5,823 bases of DNA, taken from contig JAERRQ010000304.1 of NCBI GenBank assembly GCA_016735355.1, positions 1 through 5,823 on the forward strand, in the 5' to 3' direction. The DNA is from Desulfobacterales bacterium (GTDB taxonomy: Bacteria; Desulfobacterota; Desulfobacteria; Desulfobacterales; BuS5). A program made the translations under genes and the position numbers. Below the pieces are notes generated by a model, which saw only the letters and a program-made list of their open reading frames with translations, had not been told where the DNA came from and did no database searches. Position 1 is the stretch's first letter; the number at the start of each line of letters is the position of its first letter. Positions 1 through 5,823 of the stretch are shown here, piece after piece.

Positions 1-18
1 ATTTATGTGACAATCCAT

Positions 19-24
19 AGAAGG
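19..24 (+). promoter_or_regulatory. Ribosome binding site of the PBP1A gene
   Basis: AGAAGG lies 11 bases before the ATG at 36. It favours this start over the in-frame ATG at 54, which has only A-rich sequence before it. An out-of-frame ATG at 32 would be closer to ideal spacing but reads only five codons before a stop. No promoter can be assigned, because only 35 bases upstream of the gene are in the window. Confidence 0.6.
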
Positions 25-35
25 TATTTTAATGT

Positions 36-2441
36 ATGGCAACAAATAAAAACATGTCCAGAATATTGAAGAAACGGGCGAAAAAAAATAAAAAAGGTAT
101 CTTGTCAAAAATTTTTCTATGGTTTTTTTTATTTTTAATATTAATAATATTGTCAACTGGCATGGCCGTTACAGGAATATATTTATACCTTAGTGAAAAT
201 TTGCCGAAAATTTCGCGGCTTTCGGATTATCAACCTCCGGTGGTTACAACGGTCTATTCTGATGATAATAGAAAAATAGCCGAATTCTATCATGAACGCA
301 GGATAATTATTCCTTTCTCCGAAATACCCCCTATGTTGACAGAGGCTTTTATTGCGGCTGAAGATTCCAGGTTTTATGTACATAAAGGGATAGATTTTCT
401 TAGTATTGTAAGAGCTTTTTTTAAAAATATAGAAGCCGGGACTATAGTGCAGGGAGGCAGTACCATAACCCAGCAGGTGGCAAAATCATTTCTCTTGACG
501 CCTGAAAGGAGTTATACAAGAAAAGCAAAAGAGGCCTTGCTGGCTTACAAAATAAACAAGGCCTTCACCAAAGAAAATATACTGTTTCTATACCTTAATC
601 AGATCTATCTGGGGCATGGGGCCTATGGCGTGGAAGCAGCTTCTGAAAATTATTTCGGTAAGTTCGTCAAAGAACTAAATCTTGCAGAAGCCGCAATGCT
701 GGCAGGTCTGCCACAGGCTCCAAGCAGATATTCACCTTTTAAATTTCCTAAAAGGGCAAAGCAACGTCAGATATATGTTTTGAACCGTATGGTCGCCGAG
801 GGATATATAACCAATATCCAAGCCACAGAGGCAATTAATACCAGGCTTGATATAAAACCGCGGCGCAATTGGTATATTGAGGAGGTGCCTTATTATACCG
901 AACATGTCAGACGTTATATTGATAATAAATACGGAGAGGATGCTCTTTACGATGGCGGATTGCAGATATATACGGCCGTTAATATCGAGATGCAGAAGAT
1001 TGCCATTGAAGAGATAAACAATGGACTGATGGCTCTGGATAAACGTCAGGGGTATAGGGGACCTTTAAAAAATTTAGCTCCTGGAGAGATAGAGTCATTT
1101 TCGAAAGAGATTACCGACAGCCTGGGCGCCGGGCCTCTGCTGCAGGGCGACATTTTAAAGGGAGTGGTAATAGAAGTCGATGATAAAAAAAAATTGGCCA
1201 CTGTTCGTATAGGCAATAAGTCAGGGACGATTAGTATCGAAGATATGAAATGGGCCAGAAAACCTGACCCTGAAACCCCTTATTTTAAAGCAAGAATATA
1301 TCATCCCGGAGAAGCTCTTAAAACAGGTGACGTGATACTGGTCAAAGTTGCAGGGAAGATCGATGGTCCCGATCTATATAAACTTTCACTTGAGCAGACG
1401 CCTGCTTCCCAGTCCGCATTGCTGTCTATTGAAGCGGAAACCGGAATGGTAAAGGTAATGGTGGGGGGAAAAGATTTTAAAAAGAGCCAGTTCAACAGAG
1501 CTGTTCAGTCGAGACGGCAGCCGGGTTCGGCCTTTAAACCTGTTGTCTATGCGGCGGCACTAGACAAAGGATTTACTCCCGCCTCAGTTATAATAGATTC
1601 TCCTATTGTATTAAGGGATATTGAACATGACTTTACATGGAAGCCTAGAAATTATAAAGACAAATTTTATGGCCCTACCCTGTTTCGCAAAGCTTTTGCA
1701 CAATCGCGTAATGTTGTGACAATAAAAATTTTACAGAGTATCGGCATTGACTATGCAATAGAATATGCAAATAGACTCGGCGTAACATCAAAGCTAAGCC
1801 GAGACCTGTCCATAGCCCTTGGTTCTTCAGGTCTTTCCCTGCTTGAAGTAGTTACTGTATATTCCGTTTTTAATAACCATGGTTATCTGATTAAACCTGT
1901 TTTTATTACTAAAATTTTGGACAGAAACGGTAAAGTTCTTGAGGAGAATTTGCCTGATAGAAAGAGGATAATCGATAAGAGCACGGCGTATATAATGACC
2001 AGTCTCCTGGAAAGTGTTGTAAAACACGGTACAGGGCATAGGGTTCGAGCTCTGAAAAGACCCGTGGCAGGCAAAACAGGGACGACAAATAATCTTTTTG
2101 ATGCCTGGTTTGTGGGGTATACGCCAAGATATACAACAGGTGTATGGGTAGGCTTTGATGACGGCGGATCCCTTGGAGAGTCGGAAACAGGTTCAAAGGC
2201 GGCCAGTCCTATTTGGCTTGCTTTTATGAAAAAGGTGCTTGCAGATAAACCTGTCAGAATATTTCAGGTTCCGGAAGGTGTTGTATTCTCCAAGATAGAT
2301 GCTGAAACCGGGCTTCTCCCGATTCCAGAATCTAAAAAGGTTATCTTTGAATGCTTTAAAGATGGAACGGTTCCCACTGAATATACAAAAAAGCCGTATT
2401 CAATAACAGAAGAAGAGGATTTTTTTAAATCTGCAATGTAG
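36..2441 (+). CDS. mrcA: Penicillin-binding protein 1A (bifunctional glycosyltransferase/transpeptidase)
   Basis: Class A PBP that polymerises lipid II into glycan strands and cross-links the stem peptides on the periplasmic face of the inner membrane. Seen in the 801-residue protein: a Lys/Arg-rich cytoplasmic tail (about 9-25), one membrane anchor (about 26-51), then a GT51 glycosyltransferase domain with the EDSRFYVHKG motif (catalytic Glu109), GGSTITQQ (140-147), an RKAKEA motif and a YLNQIYLGHGAYG motif. A RQGYRGP segment (337-343) opens the OB-like insert (to about 450) that is typical of PBP1A rather than PBP1B or PBP1C. The transpeptidase domain has SAFK (nucleophile Ser498, Lys501), SRN (557-559) and KTGT (680-683). 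All catalytic motifs are intact and the length is normal for PBP1A. The start at 36 is preceded by AGAAGG at 19-24, a slightly long spacing; the next in-frame ATG (codon 7) has no ribosome binding site. It is the first gene of an apparent operon with the transporter genes that follow. Family assignment is very secure; the symbol (also ponA) is by family. Confidence 0.96.
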   Translation: MATNKNMSRILKKRAKKNKKGILSKIFLWFFLFLILIILSTGMAVTGIYLYLSENLPKISRLSDYQPPVVTTVYSDDNRKIAEFYHERRIIIPFSEIPPMLTEAFIAAEDSRFYVHKGIDFLSIVRAFFKNIEAGTIVQGGSTITQQVAKSFLLTPERSYTRKAKEALLAYKINKAFTKENILFLYLNQIYLGHGAYGVEAASENYFGKFVKELNLAEAAMLAGLPQAPSRYSPFKFPKRAKQRQIYVLNRMVAEGYITNIQATEAINTRLDIKPRRNWYIEEVPYYTEHVRRYIDNKYGEDALYDGGLQIYTAVNIEMQKIAIEEINNGLMALDKRQGYRGPLKNLAPGEIESFSKEITDSLGAGPLLQGDILKGVVIEVDDKKKLATVRIGNKSGTISIEDMKWARKPDPETPYFKARIYHPGEALKTGDVILVKVAGKIDGPDLYKLSLEQTPASQSALLSIEAETGMVKVMVGGKDFKKSQFNRAVQSRRQPGSAFKPVVYAAALDKGFTPASVIIDSPIVLRDIEHDFTWKPRNYKDKFYGPTLFRKAFAQSRNVVTIKILQSIGIDYAIEYANRLGVTSKLSRDLSIALGSSGLSLLEVVTVYSVFNNHGYLIKPVFITKILDRNGKVLEENLPDRKRIIDKSTAYIMTSLLESVVKHGTGHRVRALKRPVAGKTGTTNNLFDAWFVGYTPRYTTGVWVGFDDGGSLGESETGSKAASPIWLAFMKKVLADKPVRIFQVPEGVVFSKIDAETGLLPIPESKKVIFECFKDGTVPTEYTKKPYSITEEEDFFKSAM

Positions 2442-2444
2442 GAG
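2440..2444 (+). promoter_or_regulatory. Ribosome binding site overlapping the PBP1A stop codon
   Basis: AGGAG shares two bases with the TAG stop (2439-2441) of the PBP1A gene and lies 7 bases before the ATG at 2452. This arrangement implies that ribosomes finishing PBP1A can re-initiate on the solute-binding protein gene. It leaves no room for a separate promoter between stop and start, though one inside the PBP1A coding sequence is not excluded. Confidence 0.8.
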
Positions 2445-2451
2445 ATAACCC

Positions 2452-3414
2452 ATGCAACTTAACAAAATACCGATCATTCTTACTTGCTGCGCCGTAGTTA
2501 TGATTTTTATGATCTTAACTGTATCTGCTTATGCAATGATGTATAGATTTTCCGGGGGACCTTCCGGCGGCACTTTTCAGTATTATGCCAGTGCTGTTTC
2601 CACCCTTTCCAAGCAGAACCGAATAAACGTGCTAGCCAGTTCTTCCGGCGGTTCGGTTGAGAATATCAGGCTTGCAAATTCAGGAAAAGCAAGTTTTGCG
2701 GTGGCATACTCAGGCCATCTGTTTCAGGCCGAAAATGGTTTATTGCCTAAGGATACACGTACATATAAGAATGTGTTGGCTTTATGTTATTTATACGGTG
2801 CTCCTGCCCAGTTGGTTGTAAGGGCTGATGCAGAAATTACCGCAACCCGGCAGCTTGCCGGTAAAAGAGTCGGCACGGGTAATGCCGGGTCGGGAGCCGC
2901 AGCCAACTGCGAACTGTTTTTTTCTGAACTGGGTATCTGGGACAAGATAACCAGAAATTTTCTCGGCTACCGTCAGGCGGCCGATGCCTTTAAAAATAAA
3001 CAACTCGATGCCTTCTGGATTTTTTCCGGATGTCCCAATTCTGCGGTGATCGAAACCGCGCTTCAGAACAAAATCAGGCTGATAAGTTTATATCCTGAAG
3101 CTGAAAAAACCGGTTTTTTGCAAAAACATCCCTATTTTACCAAAGTTGTTATTCCGGCAAACATTTATAAAGGAGTCTCAAGCGACACAATAACCTTCCA
3201 GGATGCAGCCTTGTGGGTGGCAAACAAAAAAGTTCCGGCAGACCTGGTATACAGGCTTTTAAAGATTATCTACAGTCAAAAGGGGCTTGAATATATGGTG
3301 AGTGTTCATAAGTCGGCCAGGGCCATGAGCATACAAGACGGGATTCATGGTATTATAACCCCCTTACACCCCGGAGCCGCAAAATTTTGGCAGGATAACG
3401 GAATTTTGAAGTAA
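2452..3414 (+). CDS. TAXI-family TRAP transporter solute-binding protein
   Basis: Periplasmic receptor of a tripartite ATP-independent (TRAP) importer, TAXI subfamily. It captures a substrate and hands it to the membrane permease encoded next. The 320-residue protein begins with a hydrophobic signal segment (about 6-26) ending in AYA, giving a likely signal peptidase I cleavage after Ala28. The mature part opens with the TAXI hallmark, a beta strand followed by GGPSGGTFQYYA (35-46). It continues with SSGGSVENIRLANSGKASFAVAYSG and the KRVGTGNAGSGAAANCELFFSELG region, both characteristic of the family. Length is typical. The Cys pair at 12-13 sits inside the hydrophobic core and is not a lipobox. 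The substrate cannot be read from sequence; characterised or predicted TAXI systems include glutamate, 2-oxoglutarate and related carboxylates, so an organic or amino acid is the default guess. AGGAG at 2440-2444, spaced 7 bases, supports the start and overlaps the stop codon of the PBP1A gene. Confidence 0.93.
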   Translation: MQLNKIPIILTCCAVVMIFMILTVSAYAMMYRFSGGPSGGTFQYYASAVSTLSKQNRINVLASSSGGSVENIRLANSGKASFAVAYSGHLFQAENGLLPKDTRTYKNVLALCYLYGAPAQLVVRADAEITATRQLAGKRVGTGNAGSGAAANCELFFSELGIWDKITRNFLGYRQAADAFKNKQLDAFWIFSGCPNSAVIETALQNKIRLISLYPEAEKTGFLQKHPYFTKVVIPANIYKGVSSDTITFQDAALWVANKKVPADLVYRLLKIIYSQKGLEYMVSVHKSARAMSIQDGIHGIITPLHPGAAKFWQDNGILK

Positions 3415-3415
3415 A

Positions 3416-5131
3416 ATGTATGCCCGCCTGAACAGATTCGAAAAGATTGTTTTTAATTTTTTATCGGTCGCTCTGGTTCTTTTTTACTCCTTTTCCGCAT
3501 TGTTAAGGCCCGCGGCGACCCAGTACCACCGGGGGATATATGTTGTTATAACCTATATTTTATGCTTCCTGCTATACAAATCAAAAAACAGTCTATTCAG
3601 GAAAGTAGATTATTTTTTAATACTATTATCTATTATAACATGCTGTTACTGGATAGTTAATTTTGAGGCACTTAATTACCGCGCCGGCGCTGAAACGCTT
3701 ATCGACAGCATAATTGCCGTTATCGGCGTTATCCTTGGAATTGAAGTCGCTCGTAGAGTAATAGGCGGGGTCTTTGTAGTTATAGGCTTTCTTTTAATTG
3801 TTTACGGCGTGTGCGGCCCTTATGCGCCCGAGCTTTTTGCTCATCCGGGCGACAGTTTTACCGGTTTGTGTATTACTATTTTTTATAAAAACGACGGAGT
3901 ATTTGGCATAATGGCCAATGTTCTGGCTACCTATGTGCTCCTGTTTGTATTATTCGGCGCTTTTCTTGAAAAATCAGGAGCCCAGAGGTTTTTTATCGAT
4001 TTTCCCCTTGCAGCAGTGGGCCACAGGATCGGCGGGCCTGCCAAAGTGGCTGTTATTGCCAGCGCTTTATTCGGTTCCATATCCGGCAGCGCCATCGCAA
4101 ACACGGTCTCCACCGGAGCCTTTACGATCCCCTTGATGAAAAAAGCAGGATTCAGACCGCATATTGCCGGGGCAATTGAACCGGCGGCCTCCCTCGGCGG
4201 CATGTTCATGCCGCCTATCATGGGAGCCGGCGGTTTTATTATGGCGGAACTTACCGGTCTGCCATATTCCCGCATAATGCTTGTGGCTGTTTTTCCGGCC
4301 CTGATATATTTTTTCAGTGTTTTTGTAATGGTACATTATGAAGCCAAAGCCTATAATATAATCGGAGATAGATTCCATACCAGCGCCAAGCGGATATTGC
4401 AAAAGGAATGGTATTATGCGCTTCCCCTGATCTTGATTACCTTGATAATGCTGGCGGGCTATTCAGCCGGTTTTGCCGCAGTTATAGGAATCATATCATG
4501 CATAGTTGTAAGCTGGGTTAAAAAGGATACCGCAATCGGTTTGAGGGGTTTTATTGAAGCATCCCGGACCGGCACTGAGAACAGCCTTAAAATCGGCGCA
4601 ACCGTCGGAGTGATAGGCATTATAATCGCTGTGCTCACATTCAGCGGACTGATTTTAACCTTTGCGGATATAGTTATCCAGCTTGCAGGTGGAAAACTTT
4701 TTTTGACAATCCTGTTGATAGCGGCAGCGTCCCTTGTGCTTGGAATGGGCGTTCCCGTAACTGCCGCTTACCTTATCACTGCCGTTGTGGCGGTGCCGGC
4801 CCTGACCCATCTTGGAGTCAACGAACTTGCATCGCATATGATCGTCTACTGGCTCTCCCAGGATTCCAATATTACCCCGCCGGTATGCATTGCAGCCTTT
4901 GCCGGGGCAACCATTGCTAAAGCCAATATGTGGAAAACTGCCTTTGCTTCTTTTAAATTCGCAAAATTCCTTTATCTGGCTCCTTTTTTATTCGGCTATG
5001 TGCCTGGTTTTTCCCTGCAGGGAGACCTGTTTGATATAGTAAAGGCTTTTCTTATTATTGCCGTCGGCACCTATGTTTATGCATATTTTCTCAGCGGTTT
5101 CTGGTGGCATAAAATGAAACAAAAGGCATAA
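3416..5131 (+). CDS. TRAP transporter permease, fused DctQ-DctM type (TAXI-associated)
   Basis: Inner-membrane component of the TAXI-TRAP importer. It moves the substrate delivered by the preceding binding protein using an ion gradient (normally Na+ in TRAP systems). The 571-residue protein is hydrophobic throughout. The N-terminal part (about 12-110) has roughly four membrane segments equivalent to the small DctQ subunit, and the rest is the large DctM subunit. DctM hallmarks are clear: GSISGSAIANTVSTGAF (220-236), EPAASLGGMFMPPIMGAGG (255-273), a GMGVPVTAAY repeat-like motif near the second re-entrant region, and WLSQDSNITPP (479-489). These glycine/proline/asparagine-rich loops form the transport and ion sites in the family. 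The protein looks shorter than most fused TAXI permeases (commonly above 600 residues), chiefly because the C-terminus ends after one more membrane segment. The start is one base after the binding-protein stop, with no convincing Shine-Dalgarno, so translation is probably coupled. Substrate unknown. Confidence 0.94.
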   Translation: MYARLNRFEKIVFNFLSVALVLFYSFSALLRPAATQYHRGIYVVITYILCFLLYKSKNSLFRKVDYFLILLSIITCCYWIVNFEALNYRAGAETLIDSIIAVIGVILGIEVARRVIGGVFVVIGFLLIVYGVCGPYAPELFAHPGDSFTGLCITIFYKNDGVFGIMANVLATYVLLFVLFGAFLEKSGAQRFFIDFPLAAVGHRIGGPAKVAVIASALFGSISGSAIANTVSTGAFTIPLMKKAGFRPHIAGAIEPAASLGGMFMPPIMGAGGFIMAELTGLPYSRIMLVAVFPALIYFFSVFVMVHYEAKAYNIIGDRFHTSAKRILQKEWYYALPLILITLIMLAGYSAGFAAVIGIISCIVVSWVKKDTAIGLRGFIEASRTGTENSLKIGATVGVIGIIIAVLTFSGLILTFADIVIQLAGGKLFLTILLIAAASLVLGMGVPVTAAYLITAVVAVPALTHLGVNELASHMIVYWLSQDSNITPPVCIAAFAGATIAKANMWKTAFASFKFAKFLYLAPFLFGYVPGFSLQGDLFDIVKAFLIIAVGTYVYAYFLSGFWWHKMKQKA

Positions 5132-5152
5132 ATCCTTTCAGGAGGAGACTGT

Positions 5153-5569
5153 ATGAAAACATACCGTAAAGAACTCTGGTTTAACGTTGCGGCAAGACGT
5201 GCTTTTATTAATATTACACCACAAATCGAAGATTGTATTGTTGAAAGCGGCATTAAAGAAGGCCTGGTCCTGGTTAATGCAATGCATATTACAGCATCGG
5301 TTTTTATTAATGACGACGAATCAGGACTCCACCATGACTACGATATCTGGCTGGAAAAACTCGCTCCCCATGAGCCTGTATCCCAATACCGGCACAATGT
5401 GGGTGAGGATAATGCAGATGCGCACATGAAAAGACAGATCATGGGGCGCGAGGTGGTTGTAGCCCTTACAGAAGGGAGACTCGATTTCGGCACCTGGGAG
5501 CGGATATTTTATGGTGAGTTTGACGGGCGAAGGCGCAAGCGGGTTTTGGTAAAAATTATTGGGGAATAA
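5153..5569 (+). CDS. yjbQ: YjbQ/UPF0047 family protein (secondary thiamine-phosphate synthase annotation)
   Basis: Small cytosolic protein of the YjbQ (UPF0047) family. The full-length 138-residue product shows the family signature in order: [15 protein letters not shown] (42-56), [20 protein letters not shown] (79-98) with His81, Asp86, Asp89 and His91 as likely metal or active-site residues, then [12 protein letters not shown] (108-119) and [13 protein letters not shown] (121-133) to the C-terminus. E. coli YjbQ can supply weak thiamine-phosphate synthase activity when overproduced, which is the source of the usual product name; the true physiological role is not established. A strong ribosome binding site, AGGAGGAG at 5140-5147, lies 5 bases before the ATG. 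The gene starts 21 bases after the permease stop and appears to be the last gene of the operon. No thiamine gene or thi-box is visible nearby, so the context gives no support for a thiamine role. Family call is secure, function is not. Confidence 0.93.
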   Translation: MKTYRKELWFNVAARRAFINITPQIEDCIVESGIKEGLVLVNAMHITASVFINDDESGLHHDYDIWLEKLAPHEPVSQYRHNVGEDNADAHMKRQIMGREVVVALTEGRLDFGTWERIFYGEFDGRRRKRVLVKIIGE

Positions 5570-5630
5570 GTTTACAGCGTTGTCCGTCCCCCCAGTCCCT
5601 CACCCTTAGTCTGAACGCCGACACAAGCAC

Positions 5631-5668
5631 AAGGGGAGCCTTTTTTTCGTTGACACCCCTTTTTTTTT
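5631..5668 (+). terminator. Probable intrinsic terminator of the PBP1A-TRAP-YjbQ operon
   Basis: AAGGGG (5631-5636) can pair with CCCCTT (5656-5661), followed directly by a run of T through 5668. The loop of 19 bases is long and the stem only 6 pairs, so this is a modest terminator. A second T-run at 5641-5647 follows a weaker possible pairing of CCCTT (5603-5607) with AAGGG (5631-5635). Its position 60-100 bases after the yjbQ stop and before the riboswitch fits the end of the operon. Confidence 0.55.
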
Positions 5669-5678
5669 AATTTAACTT
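5650..5678 (+). promoter_or_regulatory. Putative sigma-70 promoter driving the cobalamin riboswitch transcript
   Basis: A perfect -35 hexamer TTGACA (5650-5655) is followed after 17 bases by TAACTT (5673-5678), a -10 with three matches to TATAAT including the first two and last positions. Transcription would start near 5685, just ahead of the first paired arm of the riboswitch at 5688. The -35 lies partly in the loop of the upstream terminator. The weak -10 is the main doubt; the position relative to the riboswitch is the main support. Confidence 0.6.
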
Positions 5679-5686
5679 GTTTCCAT

Positions 5687-5823
5687 ACAGGTCCTCACAT
5701 GAGCTTAATAGGGACCCCCGTTAAATCCGGGGACGGCCCCGCCGCTGTGATTGGAGACGAACACCGCATTTTGTCACTGTCTGTTTTAAATACGGATGGG
5801 AAGGCGCGGCAAGCCCCGGTTGA
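5687..5823 (+). ncRNA. Cobalamin (B12) riboswitch, 3' end cut off by the window
   Basis: Cis-acting RNA leader that binds a cobalamin and represses the gene downstream. Conserved elements appear in the correct order: CAGGTCCT (5688-5695), able to pair with the expected AGGAGACCTG of the B12 box; TTAATAGGGA (5705-5714); a hairpin of CCCCG (5716-5720) with CGGGG (5728-5732) around the conserved AAATCC; GGG (5711-5713) facing CCC (5737-5739); GCCGCTGTGA (5741-5750); CACTG (5775-5779); and GGGAAGGC (5798-5805). The window stops at GGTTGA, just before the B12 box itself, so the closing helix and expression platform are not visible. The controlled gene lies beyond 5823 and is probably one for corrinoid synthesis, corrinoid or cobalt uptake, or a B12-replaceable enzyme. 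Identification is by motif recognition without a covariance-model score. Confidence 0.92.

Larger units (their letters stand above)
5570..5686. other. Intergenic region between yjbQ and the riboswitch
   Basis: This spacer has no convincing reading frame. Its first part (about 5580-5607) is C-rich and pyrimidine-biased and I cannot assign it a role. The second part carries the probable terminator and promoter listed separately. Confidence 0.7.

Noticed and set aside
1827..2196. Several minus-strand open frames opposite the PBP1A transpeptidase domain
   Set aside because: They overlap one another in different frames, opposite conserved catalytic motifs, and have no recognisable protein features.
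2452..2535. Possible lipoprotein signal (Cys12-Cys13) in the TAXI binding protein
   Set aside because: The cysteines fall early in the hydrophobic stretch, followed by more hydrophobic residues. There is no proper lipobox, and an AYA site further on fits ordinary signal peptidase I cleavage.
3931..4402. Overlapping open frames on the minus strand (114 and 111 codons)
   Set aside because: They lie wholly opposite the highly conserved DctM core of the permease, and their translations look like low-complexity mirror products with no recognisable domain.
5187..5429. 80-codon + strand frame inside yjbQ
   Set aside because: It is an alternative frame within a gene whose own frame carries the full YjbQ signature and a strong ribosome binding site.
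5153..5823. A thiamine/cobalamin vitamin cluster formed by yjbQ and the B12 riboswitch
   Set aside because: The riboswitch has its own promoter after a terminator, the thiamine role of YjbQ is doubtful, and no thiamine gene or TPP riboswitch is present. The adjacency is not evidence of a shared pathway.
1..5823. Mobile elements, CRISPR arrays, tRNA or rRNA genes
   Set aside because: No direct or inverted repeat arrays, transposase motifs or structural RNA genes were recognised apart from the riboswitch.

Overview
The window reads as an ordinary chromosomal stretch of a Gram-negative bacterium. The best guess is a Desulfobacterota/deltaproteobacterial-type anaerobe. This rests on the protein flavour (PBP1A with an OB-like insert, a TAXI-type TRAP transporter with fused permease, a YjbQ-family protein), the moderate-to-low GC, and the tight same-strand packing. 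The taxonomic call is an inference and no marker gene here settles it.

Layout, all on the + strand: (1) positions 36-2441, a complete bifunctional class A penicillin-binding protein (PBP1A) that polymerises and cross-links peptidoglycan. (2) 2452-3414, a secreted TAXI-family TRAP solute-binding protein. (3) 3416-5131, its fused DctQ-DctM-type membrane permease. (4) 5153-5569, a small YjbQ/UPF0047 protein. Gaps are 10, 1 and 21 bases, and the ribosome binding site of gene 2 overlaps the stop codon of gene 1, so the four genes look like one transcription unit. (5) 5570-5823 is non-coding. It holds a probable intrinsic terminator for the operon, a sigma-70-like promoter that shares bases with that terminator, and the 5' majority of a cobalamin (B12) riboswitch. 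The riboswitch is cut by the window end and must control a gene lying beyond 5823.

How the parts work together: the binding protein and permease form one sodium- or proton-coupled importer for an unidentified, probably organic-acid-like, substrate. Whether the PBP1A or YjbQ shares a pathway with the importer cannot be read from the sequence; co-transcription is the only link seen. The riboswitch belongs to the next transcription unit, predicted to concern B12 synthesis, B12 uptake or a B12-replaceable enzyme.

No previously undescribed system is evident. The points most worth a second look are the riboswitch with its compact terminator/promoter junction, the linkage of a cell-wall synthase to a TAXI transporter, and the short C-terminus of the permease.
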